Below, in pieces: positions 25,474 to 35,200 of a stretch of 64,000 nt of DNA. The notes beneath the pieces were generated by a model. That model saw only the letters and a program-made list of their open reading frames with translations. It was not told the DNA's origin and did no database searches. This DNA is from Pseudomonas graminis. Its GTDB lineage: Bacteria > Pseudomonadota > Gammaproteobacteria > Pseudomonadales > Pseudomonadaceae. Positions within the stretch are counted from its first letter, which is position 1; every line of letters begins with the position of its first letter. The stretch lies in the NCBI RefSeq assembly GCF_004364335.1, contig NZ_SOCR01000009.1, positions 286,204 to 350,203 on the forward strand, given 5' to 3'. Position numbers and translations under genes: made by a program.

Positions 25474-28400
25474 ATGAGCGCTTCACGCCTGGTCAGCATC
25501 GTCATTCCCGCCTACAAAACCACGTACTTCGAGCTGGCGCTGCGCAGCGCGTTTGCTCAGGACTACGATCAGGTGGAGATCGTGATCTGCGACGACTGTC
25601 GTGATGGCGGCATTCGCGTACTGGTGGATCAACTGACTCCGGACAGCCCGTTTCCCGTTCGGTATTTTTACAACGAAGATTCCCTGGGCGAGGCGCTCAA
25701 CGTTGCGCGCGGGGTCAGGGAGGCCCGGGGCGAGTACATCAAGTTTCTGTACGATGACGACCTGCTGGAGCCTGACTGCGTCAGTGCGCTGGTCGCGCTG
25801 CTGCTGGACCAGCCGGACATCACCCTCGCCGCCTCCACGCGGCGGCTGATTGACGAAAACGGCGACTTTCTCCCTGACACCCTGGTGACGGTCTTCCCGT
25901 TCAAGGAAGACGTGGTCATTCACGGCCCCGAACTGGTGTCGTTACTGTCGGAAATTCCGCTGACCTTCATGGGCGAACCCAGTTCGGTGATGTGCCGTCG
26001 CGATGACGTGCTGGCCCATGGCGACGACATCATGTCGCTCAAGGGTCAGCTGATCTTCTGGCTCGGCGACGTCAGTCTGTACGTCAAGCTGTTGCGAGCG
26101 GGCAACCTGGCCATGCTGGGGCGCCCGCTGTCGCGCTTTCGCATGACCGACACCCAGAGCAGCAGCATCACCCGTGCAGCGCCGCAGATCGCCAAAGAAG
26201 GCCACGCCCACTTTTACCGCATCACCCAGGCGCTGGAGTGGCGCCGGGAATCCAGCCGCAACGGCGACGTGAAGATAGCCCCCCTGCGCGATCGCGAGAA
26301 CTTCTCCAATTTCAATCTGCGTGCCTGGTTCTTGCAGAAGTCGGCTGCCGACCTGCGCAATGACCAGATTCTGGACTGGGCCGGCAAGCGTCGCCCCACC
26401 GGGCCGCAAAAGCCGCACATCGTGCAGTATTTTCAGCAGCACAATGGCGCGCCGGCCCTGGCGGTTATCATTTCGGATCTGCATAACCGGCAGCAGGCGC
26501 TGATCAAGACGCTGGTGAGTGTCGAGGCCGCCACCCGAGGCTGGATGCCGCCGAAGGTCTTCGTGCTGTACGACGGATCTGTCGACGCTCCGCGCCCCGA
26601 GAGCGAGGGCACCGCCGTTTACCTGCCGGTCTCCGGTCACAACCGCGCGGCGCAGCTCAACCGGCTGATGGATGAGCAGGGTTTCGACTGGTTCCTGATG
26701 CTTGATGCGGGCGCGACGGTGAATGTCGCCGGGCTGTTCAAGGCAGCGATCAAGATCAGCGAGGGGCCGACCACCCGTGCCCTGTTCGCCGATGAAATCG
26801 CCCAGACCCCGGACGACACCTTCGAAGTCATGCTGCGGCCGGACTTCAGTCTCGACTATCTGCTCAGCTGCCCCGCCGTGACCAGCAAGCACTGGATCTT
26901 CAACCGTTATTCGGTCATCGACTCCGGTCGGTTCGATGCGCACTACCCCCAGGCCCTTGAACTGGACCTGATCCTTCGCCTGATCGAGCACGACGGCATG
27001 GGCGGCCTTGAGCACATTGCCGAGCCCCTCGTCACCTATCGCCCGGAAGCCCGCGAGCCGAACCCTGATGAAGCACGAACGCTGCAGCGCCACTTGCGCT
27101 CCCGCGGCTATGAAAACGGCCAGGTGATCGAGACGAGCCCACGCCAATACCGGATCAAGTACGGCCACGCCGGCCAGCCCAAGGTATCGATCATCATCGC
27201 CACCCGGGATCAACTCCTGCTGCTGCAGCGCTGCGTCGAAAGCATTCTGGAAAAGACCACGTACCCGAACTACGAGATCCTCATCGTCGACAATGACAGC
27301 CGAACGCCGGAAGCCATTGACTGGCTGAACGGCGTTGCGGCAATGGGGCTGGATCAGGTGCGTGTGCTGCGCCAATCCGGCGAATTCGACCGCTCGGTCC
27401 TCTACAACAGCGCGGCACACCAGGCGACCGGCGACTATCTGTTGCTGCTCGACAACCGCAGCGCCGTGTTGCACGGCGACTGGCTCGACAACCTGCTCAA
27501 TCATGCGCAGCGACCCGAAGTCGGCATCGTCGGCGCGAAGCTTCTGGCGCCGGACAACACGATCGGCCACGCAGGGCTGATCCTCGGGCTGCACGAGCCT
27601 GTCACCCCGATCTTCAGCGGCCAGAGCGGCGCCAGTGAAGGCTACATGCAGCGATTGGCGGTGGATCAGAACTACAGCGCGGTCAGTGAGGCCTGCCTGA
27701 TGATCAGTCGGGCCTTGTTCGAAGCGGCGGACGGGCTGGACGAGGGCGCGCTGAATAACCGTTATCGCGGCGTCGACCTGTGCCTGCGGGTGAAGGAATC
27801 CGGTCGTTTGATCATCTGGACGCCCCACGTGGTGCTGCTTCACGAAGCGGTCGTGGCCCAAGCGCCGGATGAAAAAGGAAAGCACGCGCTGTACAACAAA
27901 TGGCTGAAGTACATCGCCCATGACCCTGCGTACAACGACAACTTCTCGGCGCGCGCCCAGGGCTTGCAACTGGAAACCGACACCGCGCTGACGTGGCGAC
28001 CGCTCACCTGGCGCCCCGTGCCGATCGTGCTGTCGCACCTGAACGACCTCTGCCCGGCGAGCCAACGCCTCACAGGGCCGCTGGAAAAGCTGGCAGCAAC
28101 GCTGCTGATCGAGCCTGTGTCAGTTCCTGAAACACTGACCCTTGGCGAGTTCGCCAGGCTGGGTCCGCAGACGGTCATCCTCCAGAAGCCTTGGAACCAG
28201 GCGGCGATCAGGGACGTGACGACCATCAAGTCACACGCCGATGCGCTGCGCCTCTATGACATGGATGAATACCCGCCCTCAGCCGAACAACTGCCGGATG
28301 CCCCTTCTCTGCAGCAGGTCCGCGCCGACCTTGCGGCAGGGCTTGCGCTGATGGACAGGGTGGTGGTTTCCAGCGCCGGGCTGGCCGATGAGCTGAGCGC

Positions 28401-28989
28401 CTGTCACGAAAACATTTACATCATCGAAACCCGCCTGGCCGAGGGCTGGAAAGCGGTGCAGTGTGTCTCGCTGCCCCACCGCAAACCCCGGGTTGGCTGG
28501 GTGGGCAGCGTGGCGGATCTGCCTGCGCTGGCGTTGATCTCCGACGTGATCAAAGCCCTCGCCGACCAGGTCGAGTGGATCATCATGGGCCCCTGCCCGC
28601 GGGCGCTGCGCCCTTACGTTCATGAATGGCGCAGCCCCGTGCAAGGCGAGTTGTACCCCGGCGTGGTCGCGTCTCTGGATCTTGCCGTCGCCCTGATGCC
28701 CGCCCGACACGACGTGTATGGCGAACACAGAAGCTGCCGCCTGGCGCTGGAGTTCGGCGCCTGTGGCTATCCGGTGATTGCCACTGACGTGCAGGGCCTG
28801 CGTAACAACCTGCCGCTGACGCGGGTGCAGAACACAACAGCCGCCTGGACTGACGCCATCGCCCGACACCTCAACGATCCGGACGAATCGAAACGACTCG
28901 GCGAGGCATTAAAGCAGCGGGTGCTAAGTGACTGGATGATCGACGAGGCGTATCTGCAGCGCTGGTGTCAGGTACTGCTGGAACGCTGA
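25474..28989 (+). CDS. Giant multidomain glycosyltransferase, flagellin-glycosylation type (A)
   Basis: A 1,171-residue cytosolic protein with three GT-A (GT2-like) units and a GT4-like tail. Unit 1 (about 1-230) has VSIVIPAYK and an intact acidic metal site D94-D95-D96 in FLYDDDLLEPD. Unit 2 (about 330-540) has only LDAGATV. Unit 3 (about 565-860) has VSIIIATRDQ and LIVDND but the expected NND-type site reads D660-N-R-S and the later NDVD reads RGVD, so it may be inactive. The tail (about 870-1171) carries WVGSVADLP and an EHRSCRLALEFGACGYPVIA motif. It is paralogous to the gene at 32218. Likely glycosylates flagellin or transfers the viosamine derivative (compare Fgt1, Fgt2, VioT). Confidence 0.85.
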   Translation: MSASRLVSIVIPAYKTTYFELALRSAFAQDYDQVEIVICDDCRDGGIRVLVDQLTPDSPFPVRYFYNEDSLGEALNVARGVREARGEYIKFLYDDDLLEPDCVSALVALLLDQPDITLAASTRRLIDENGDFLPDTLVTVFPFKEDVVIHGPELVSLLSEIPLTFMGEPSSVMCRRDDVLAHGDDIMSLKGQLIFWLGDVSLYVKLLRAGNLAMLGRPLSRFRMTDTQSSSITRAAPQIAKEGHAHFYRITQALEWRRESSRNGDVKIAPLRDRENFSNFNLRAWFLQKSAADLRNDQILDWAGKRRPTGPQKPHIVQYFQQHNGAPALAVIISDLHNRQQALIKTLVSVEAATRGWMPPKVFVLYDGSVDAPRPESEGTAVYLPVSGHNRAAQLNRLMDEQGFDWFLMLDAGATVNVAGLFKAAIKISEGPTTRALFADEIAQTPDDTFEVMLRPDFSLDYLLSCPAVTSKHWIFNRYSVIDSGRFDAHYPQALELDLILRLIEHDGMGGLEHIAEPLVTYRPEAREPNPDEARTLQRHLRSRGYENGQVIETSPRQYRIKYGHAGQPKVSIIIATRDQLLLLQRCVESILEKTTYPNYEILIVDNDSRTPEAIDWLNGVAAMGLDQVRVLRQSGEFDRSVLYNSAAHQATGDYLLLLDNRSAVLHGDWLDNLLNHAQRPEVGIVGAKLLAPDNTIGHAGLILGLHEPVTPIFSGQSGASEGYMQRLAVDQNYSAVSEACLMISRALFEAADGLDEGALNNRYRGVDLCLRVKESGRLIIWTPHVVLLHEAVVAQAPDEKGKHALYNKWLKYIAHDPAYNDNFSARAQGLQLETDTALTWRPLTWRPVPIVLSHLNDLCPASQRLTGPLEKLAATLLIEPVSVPETLTLGEFARLGPQTVILQKPWNQAAIRDVTTIKSHADALRLYDMDEYPPSAEQLPDAPSLQQVRADLAAGLALMDRVVVSSAGLADELSACHENIYIIETRLAEGWKAVQCVSLPHRKPRVGWVGSVADLPALALISDVIKALADQVEWIIMGPCPRALRPYVHEWRSPVQGELYPGVVASLDLAVALMPARHDVYGEHRSCRLALEFGACGYPVIATDVQGLRNNLPLTRVQNTTAAWTDAIARHLNDPDESKRLGEALKQRVLSDWMIDEAYLQRWCQVLLER

Positions 28990-28992
28990 ACT

Positions 28993-29020
28993 AAAAAGGG
29001 CTCCTTCATGGAGCCCTTTT
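28993..29020. terminator. Bidirectional terminator between convergent glycosylation operons
   Basis: AAAAAGGGCTCC-ttcat-GGAGCCCTTTT is symmetrical with A-run and T-run, 4 bp after the glycosyltransferase stop and 40 bp from the KAS III stop. It serves both converging units. Confidence 0.9.
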
Positions 29021-29059
29021 GGTTATCGGTTTTATCCGCTTCGAAGAGGCCCTGTTTAC

Positions 29060-30079
29060 TCACCAGCGAATAACACAGCCGCCCCACGAATACCCCACGC
29101 CGAAACCCACTGCTGTGATCACGCTACCAGGCTGCACCACCCCCTTCTTCAGGGACTCTTTCAGCGCGATGGGAATGCTGCACGACACCGTGTTGCCGCA
29201 GTGTTTGAATTCGGTGATGAATTTCTCCGGCGCCAGCTTCAGTCGGCGGCGCAGGGCTTCGAGCATGAATTGGTTGGCCTGGTGAAAGACGAACAGGTCG
29301 GAATGCTCGACCGTGAACTGCTCGTCGAACAGCGAGGCGAACAAGGCCGGCACCCGGGTCATGGAGAATTCGAAGATCGCCGGGCCGTTCATGTACAGGT
29401 CCGCGTCCGAACGAACATTGCCGCTGTCGTCTTCGTACTCGACGGGCATGTGTTCTGCGTCGAACGGCCGGCGCGCCGCGCCCATGGGCACGATCAGGTT
29501 ATTCGCGCCGGCGCCGTCGCTGCCGTAACGGAAACGATCAAGGCAAGGCCCCTCCTCGTCCGACGCCTTGATCAGCGTGGCGGCCGCCGCATCGCCAAAC
29601 AGCGTGCGCACGCTCTTGTCCCGGGGGTTGATGTAGCGGCTATAGGTCTCGGCGGTGATCAGCAGCACGTTCTTGCACTGGCCGGATTCGATGAAGCCTT
29701 TGGCAATGCCCAGCCCGTAGATAAACCCCGAACAGCCCTGATTGAAATCGAACGCGGCGCAGTGCTGCGGCAGTTGCAGGCGATGCTGCAAAATGCAGGC
29801 GGTCGCCGGCAACATATGATCGGGGCTTTGTGTGCAGTAGATCAGGCAGTCGATCTGCTCGCGCGGCGTGGCGCTGTTGGCGAAGAGTTTCTCGCAGGCG
29901 CGAAACGCCAGGTCCGACGCGGTCTCGCCCTCGGCAACGATGTGCCGCTGGCTGATCCCGGTCTTCTGGAAAATCTTGTCGACGTCCCACTCCGGAAATG
30001 CCTCGGCCAGCATCTGGTTGTCCAGTACGCGTTCGGGCAATTCGTATTCTATTTCGGCAATTCGAGCGTAGGTAGGCAT
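29060..30079 (-). CDS. 3-oxoacyl-ACP synthase III (KAS III) of the glycosylation locus
   Basis: A 339-residue KAS III-like condensing enzyme that would join acetyl-CoA and malonyl-ACP to give acetoacetyl-ACP. Catalytic residues are visible: C116 in DFNQGCSGF, the His in FVFHQANQFM, and the Asn in KHCGNTVSCSIP. The ATG at 30079 begins the conserved MPTYARIAEIEYELPE; the 61 codons upstream lie inside the previous gene. It starts 7 bp after the vioB stop. With the ACP and ketoreductase of the same operon it can make the 3-hydroxybutyryl group found on P. syringae flagellin viosamine. Confidence 0.88.
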   Translation of the reverse strand: MPTYARIAEIEYELPERVLDNQMLAEAFPEWDVDKIFQKTGISQRHIVAEGETASDLAFRACEKLFANSATPREQIDCLIYCTQSPDHMLPATACILQHRLQLPQHCAAFDFNQGCSGFIYGLGIAKGFIESGQCKNVLLITAETYSRYINPRDKSVRTLFGDAAAATLIKASDEEGPCLDRFRYGSDGAGANNLIVPMGAARRPFDAEHMPVEYEDDSGNVRSDADLYMNGPAIFEFSMTRVPALFASLFDEQFTVEHSDLFVFHQANQFMLEALRRRLKLAPEKFITEFKHCGNTVSCSIPIALKESLKKGVVQPGSVITAVGFGVGYSWGGCVIRW

Positions 30080-30086
30080 GTCATTC

Positions 30087-30728
30087 TTATCCTGAGATGC
30101 GCTTGGCCGGCACACCGAAAACCACACTGCCGGGTTTGACCGCTCGCAGCACCACGCTGCCAGCGCCGACCACAGCCCCTTTGCCGACGCGCACTTTAGG
30201 CAGTACTGACGCGCGTGAGCCCATGAACACTTCATCTTCCAGCACAGCGCCACCGGTGACATCGCAATGGCAGCTCAACGTAGAGAAATCGCCGATATGC
30301 GCATCGTGCCCAACCGTGCAGGCGGAGTTGATGGTGACGAAATCACCAATCACCAAATCAACCGACAGCACCACGCGCGGACAGACCAACACGCCGCGGC
30401 CCAGTTTGACATTGTCGCCAACCACGGCTGTGGGGTGGACCAGGCTGAAAAACGCTGCGCCCTTGGCCAGCAGTTTATCCACCACGTATTTTTTATCGGA
30501 CGGTTTGCCGATAGCGCAAATGACCAGTTCATCTGCAGCCGGCTGGTAGCCGTCGATGGTGCCCAGAATATCGGCGTAATGGTGAAAGCCATTGAGTGAC
30601 AAACCGCCGTCATCAATGAAGCCGGCGATGACGTAGCCGGGATTGTGCTCGACCCAATCCTTCATCCACGCATGGACCTCTCGGCCCAAGCCACCCGCGC
30701 CTGCGATGATGAGTTTTTTTATGTGCAT
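30087..30728 (-). CDS. vioB: NeuD/PglD-type sugar N-acyltransferase, probable VioB
   Basis: A 213-residue acyltransferase. Seen: an N-terminal Rossmann-like sugar-nucleotide part (KKLIIAGAGGLGREVHAWM, about 1-80) and a C-terminal left-handed beta-helix of hexapeptide repeats (VVGDNVKLGRGVLVCPRVVL; VGKGAVVGAGSVVLRAV, about 95-205) with the expected catalytic His in NSACTVGHDAHIGD. It would acylate the 4-amino group of dTDP-viosamine; the neighbouring ACP suggests an acyl-ACP rather than acetyl-CoA donor. Its ATG overlaps the stop of the reductase by one base. Confidence 0.84.
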   Translation of the reverse strand: MHIKKLIIAGAGGLGREVHAWMKDWVEHNPGYVIAGFIDDGGLSLNGFHHYADILGTIDGYQPAADELVICAIGKPSDKKYVVDKLLAKGAAFFSLVHPTAVVGDNVKLGRGVLVCPRVVLSVDLVIGDFVTINSACTVGHDAHIGDFSTLSCHCDVTGGAVLEDEVFMGSRASVLPKVRVGKGAVVGAGSVVLRAVKPGSVVFGVPAKRISG

Positions 30729-31486
30729 CAGGCCAGATAACCCCCATCAACAACCAGCGACGTGCCTGTCACCCAACGTGCAGCGGGAGACAGTAAATAG
30801 TTGACGGCATAAGCGACATCACGGGGCTCGCCAAGGCCCAGCGGATGCTGGCGCTCAATGGTCGCCATCGAATCTTCGCCCACAAGGCCTTCGAGCCGCT
30901 GTGCCATCTCGGTCCTGACCACGCCGGGCGCGACGGCGTTGACGCGAATCCCCTCGCGGGCCAGCTCAAGTGCGGCGGCGCGGACCATCGATTCAACTGC
31001 GCCTTTGCTCGCGCAGTAACCCATCAACGCGGGCTGGGCCACCTGAGCCATGACCGACGACAGCAGGACGATGCTCGAGGGATTGCGGCACACGCCTTTT
31101 TGCCTGAACGCCTTGATCAAAGAAAAGCCTGAGGTGACGTTGATGGCGAAAATGGTTTCCCAGTGATCCAGGCCCATGGCGCGAATCGGCAGCGGCAACT
31201 GCACACCGGCGGCATGCACCAGACCGTCGAAAGGCGAGCTGTTGCGCGCCAGTGCTTTCATCCAGGCCGAGGCATCGGTGCCACCCAGAAAATCAAACAC
31301 CTCGATCGAATGCCCCTGGCCGTGCAACTGGCCCAGGGTTTCTTCCAGCCGCTGAGTATCACGGGCAACGGCGACAATTCTCGCGCCCTGCCGGCTTAGC
31401 CACACAGCGACTTCACGGCCAATACCGGAAGACGCCCCGGTCACGAGGATGGACATACCCTCCAGCGAAAACGGATTGTCGTGCAC
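30728..31486 (-). CDS. SDR-family 3-oxoacyl-ACP reductase of the glycosylation locus
   Basis: A 252-residue short-chain dehydrogenase. Seen: NADP-binding VTGASSGIGREVAVWL (about 16-31), the NVTSG segment, catalytic Ser in VLLSSVMAQ and YxxxK in YCASKGAVESMV, then VNAVAPGVVRTEM. A GTG at 31486 with TGAGGG upstream, 8 bp after the ACP stop, is the most likely start; longer frames run into the ACP gene. Expected to reduce acetoacetyl-ACP to 3-hydroxybutyryl-ACP. Broad SDR specificity means the substrate is inferred from the operon. Confidence 0.84.
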   Translation of the reverse strand: MHDNPFSLEGMSILVTGASSGIGREVAVWLSRQGARIVAVARDTQRLEETLGQLHGQGHSIEVFDFLGGTDASAWMKALARNSSPFDGLVHAAGVQLPLPIRAMGLDHWETIFAINVTSGFSLIKAFRQKGVCRNPSSIVLLSSVMAQVAQPALMGYCASKGAVESMVRAAALELAREGIRVNAVAPGVVRTEMAQRLEGLVGEDSMATIERQHPLGLGEPRDVAYAVNYLLSPAARWVTGTSLVVDGGYLA

Positions 31487-31494
31487 GGAAACCC

Positions 31495-31722
31495 TCAATC
31501 GGCAACCAGGGTAATGACGTCCCTGACGGTGACGCACTTGTTCAGACGAGAAGCCGAAATGGTTTTCTCCAGGCGCTCGTCGACCAGGGCCATGAAGGTC
31601 ACCAGGGCAATCGAATCCCAGTCCAGCGGCTGGTCGACCTTGAGGGTGCCCTCATCGGCTTCCATCGCTTCTTCGATCAGCGCGACGACTTGCTCTTCCA
31701 GTGCCACTGCTTGGTCTTCCAT
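31495..31722 (-). CDS. Dedicated acyl carrier protein of the glycosylation locus
   Basis: A 75-residue acidic carrier protein. The phosphopantetheine Ser lies in PLDWDSIALVTFMALV, a variant of the usual DSL motif; helices and a pI-lowering Glu/Asp content fit the ACP fold. ATG at 31722 follows GGAG; a GTG five codons upstream is possible. First gene of the ACP-reductase-acyltransferase-KAS III operon, so fatty-acyl chemistry here is separate from housekeeping FAS. Confidence 0.85.
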   Translation of the reverse strand: MEDQAVALEEQVVALIEEAMEADEGTLKVDQPLDWDSIALVTFMALVDERLEKTISASRLNKCVTVRDVITLVAD

Positions 31723-31780
31723 CACTCGCCACTCCACAGAACTTGATCGGACGCCTTCGCCGATACGTGTTCATGCAGAA

Positions 31781-31794
31781 GCAAGTTCCGAACC
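31781..31794 (-). promoter_or_regulatory. Candidate sigma-54 promoter of the ACP operon
   Basis: On the minus strand TTGGTTCGGAACTTGCTTCT keeps GG-N10-GC and a perfect TTGCTT; the -24 half has two mismatches. The start would be near 31769, about 47 bases before the ACP ATG. Confidence 0.48.
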
Positions 31795-31963
31795 AAAGAC
31801 TGAAAAGCAGGCGCCAGGCCACGGATCTTATGGGCCACAGCGATTTCGGAGAGCGTTGGCAGAATCGGCAGGAGACAAAAAAACGGCGCGGGCGGGATGT
31901 AGTTCTGCGGTGACGGCTACGTCCACTGCATCCGCCGCCGAAACCGGGTCAATCCCCGATCCG

Positions 31964-32056
31964 TGTAGGAGCGCGCTTGCCCGCGAAGAGGCCTGTACAT
32001 CCGACACACCTCTATCGACTGTACCGACGCCTTCGCGGGCAAGCGCGCGCCTACAC
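31964..32056. repeat. Single BIME (head-to-head REP pair)
   Basis: TGTAGGAGCGCGCTTGCCCG at the left and GCGGGCAAGCGCGCGCCTAC at the right face each other across about 50 bp. It sits between the divergent ACP operon and second glycosyltransferase. The rest of 31738-32217 holds the two candidate promoters and no gene. Confidence 0.85.
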
Positions 32057-32137
32057 TGGATACGCGTCGAGGGCGAATGTTGGGCTGGCGCAAACTTCTT
32101 CATTCCGTATTTTCGGAACGGGAGCCGGGCGACCCTT

Positions 32138-32151
32138 GGCCGGGATATTGC
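32138..32151 (+). promoter_or_regulatory. Candidate sigma-54 promoter of the second glycosyltransferase
   Basis: TTGGCCGGGATATTGCTTCA keeps GG-N10-GC and TTGCTT, with the same TTGGCCGG -24 half as the vioA candidate. The start would be near 32163, 55 bases before the ATG at 32218. Confidence 0.5.
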
Positions 32152-32217
32152 TTCAACCGTCGCTCATGCCGCGCGCGTCATTTTCATGGCAGATTTTTTC
32201 AATTACCGGATACCCCC

Positions 32218-35200
32218 ATGGATTCTCAACGACTGGTCAGTGTCGTCCTCGCTGTCTGCCGCACCGAGTTTTTTGAAACCGCGCTGCGCAGCGTGATCGG
32301 GCAGACCCACGATGCAATCGAAATCGTGATCTGCGACGACGCCACCGACGGTCTGGCAGAAACCGTGACGGACCTGTACCGGGCGTCGTGCCGCTGGCCG
32401 ATTCGCTACCTGCGCAGTGAGTCTCCACGGGGCGCCGACGCCTGTTTCAACCGCGGCGTTGCCGATGCTTGCGGGCAGTACATCAAATTCATGTCGGGTG
32501 ACGCCGTGCTCGCGCCGGACTGCATTGAGCAGATGGTCGCGGCGCTGGAGGTCAATCCGCAGGCCTCACTGGTGGCTGCGCACCGCCAGTGGTTGAACGC
32601 CGAGGGCGCGGCGCTGCAAGAGAATCTGGCGACCCGTTTCCGCGTCACCGAGCCCACGGTTTTCCATGGCCCAGACATCGTCGGGCTGCTGGGGGAGTTC
32701 ACCTGCCATTTCATCGGTGAGCTGAGCAGCGTGCTGTGTCGCCGCGACGACCTGCTGGCGTTGGGCGCCGATCTGTTCGCCCTCAACGGCGAGTCCGTCG
32801 GCCCGCTCGGGAATCTGGCGCTGTACGCCAGATTGCTGCACGACGCCGAGCTGATCCTGCTGCCGGCCACGCTGACGGGCACGCGCATCGCGCCGCAGCA
32901 GTTGACCGAACAAGGCATCGAAATCGTCGGCACGGACAGTGATCATTTGCCCGCGTTTCATCGGCTGATCCGTGAAGCCGGCTGGGCCAGCACGTCGCTG
33001 GACAACGGCTGGGTTGGCGCTCGCCCTTTGTCATCGCCGCAGGGCTTCACCGATTTCAACCTGCTCGCGCAGTTGTCCGCGCCGCTGCCGCAACGGCTCA
33101 ACCCGCAGCAGGTCGAGGCCTGGCTCGGTCATCGCGTGCCGACGGCCGAACAGCAAACGCAGATCGACCGGCACCTGGCCGAGGTCGACGTGCCTTCGCT
33201 GTTGGTGGTGATCAAGGATTTCGGCAACGCCCCGGACAAGATTCAGCGCAGCCTCGACAGCCTCGCCTCCCACGGCGCCCTGCACGCGGCCATGAACGTG
33301 GTGGTGTTGACCGACTCGACCGAGGTGCCGGCCACGTTAGTCAGCCCTCGGCTGACCACCCTTGCCATCGGCGCTGTGAACCCTGCCGCGCTGCTGAACC
33401 AGGTGGTCGAAAACCATCGTTTCGACTGGCTGATCGTGATCGACGCCGGCACGCAATTCACGCCGTTCGGCCTGGCTGCCAGCGCGCTCAAGCTGCTCGA
33501 ATCCCCTGACGCCCGGGCCGCCTTCGCCGATGAAATGCATCGACGGCCAAGGGGCGGCTTGAGTTCGGCCATGCGCCCGGACTTCAACCTCGACTACCTG
33601 CTGAGCTACCCGCTGCTGACGGCGGGTCATTGGCTGTTCCGACGGCAGACGCTGATGGACGTCGGCGGCTTCGACGAACGCTTCGCCGATGCCGCTGAAT
33701 TCGACCTCATTCTGCGTTTATACGAGCGTGAAGGCGCCGGGCAGATCATCCATATCAGCGAGCCCCTGCTGGTCTGTGACCTGCCCGAAGCGGTGGATAA
33801 CCCTCACGAAACCGAAGCGCTGCAGCGCCATCTACAGGTGCGCGGCTACCCGAAGGCGGTCATCGAACACACCCTGCCCCGCCGCTACCACGTGCACTAC
33901 GGCCACACCGAACAACCGTTGGTGTCGATCATTGTCCCGACCAAGGATCAGCTGCCGTTTCTGCAGCGATGCGTCGAAACCCTGCTGCACACCACCCGTT
34001 ACCTGAATTACGAACTGCTGATCGTCGACAACAACAGCGAAACCCCCGAAGCCCTGGAATGGCTGGCGCGCATCGACGCATTGGGCTCGGCGCAGGTGCG
34101 CGTGCTGCGCTACCCGCACCCGTTCAACTATTCGCGCATCAACAACGTCGCTGCGGCCCAGGCCAAGGGCGAGTACCTGGTGCTACTGAACAACGACACC
34201 GCCATTGTCCACAGCCGTTGGCTCGATGAATTGCTCAATCATGCGCTACGCCCTGAAGTCGGCGTGGTCGGCGCCAAGCTGCTGTTCCCCAACGGGCGGA
34301 TGCAGCATGCCGGCGTGCGTCTGGGCATGGACGGCCCGGCCGGTCATCAGCACATCGGTGAGCCCGGGCACATTCAGGGCTACATGCAGCGCGTGCAGGT
34401 GGATCAGGATTTGAGCGCCGTGACGGCGGCGTGCCTGATGGTCCGCCGCTCGATTTACGAGGAGGTCGGCGGGCTGGACGAAGAGGCGTTCGTCGTGTCC
34501 TACAACGACGTCGATCTGTGCATGAAAGTCGACGCCCTCGGCTACCTGAATGTCTGGACGCCCCATTCGGTGCTGATCCACGAGGGCAGCGTCAGCCAGA
34601 CCCACGTTGACACCGCCACGCACCAAGCCAAGCGTAAGCGCTTCGTCGGTGAGCAACTGGCGATGTACCGCAAATGGCTGCCGACGCTGGCGAACGACCC
34701 CGCCTTCAACAGCAATCTTTCGTTCGACCTGCAATCGGTCGAGCTCGAACTCAACATGCCGCTGGTCTGGCGACCGATGGCCTGGCGCCGGGATCCGGTG
34801 GTGCTGGCCTACCCCGCCGGCCTTTGGGCCTCGCCCCATGAGCGGGTGATCGCGCCGTTCGAGACGCTGCAAGCCGCCGGTGTGGTGGACGGCATGCTCA
34901 GCAGCCAGCCGCTGTCGATTCCTCAGGAAGGACGCTTCAAGCCGAATGTCGTGGTGTTTCAGGCCCGGCTCGACGCGGATCACCTGCAGACCATCGCCCG
35001 TGCTCAGCTGTTGCCGGATGCCTTCGTCGTGCTCGACATCAATGACCTGCAGCTGGGTTCCCGGACACCGGGCGAAGACCCGTTCGCCTTCGATGCCGAG
35101 TGCGTTGACCTGCTGCAGAAGAGCCTGCATCAGGCCCATCGTGTAATCGCTTCGACCCAAGTGCTGGCCGACATCGCCGGGGAGTTTCACGCGGACGTTC

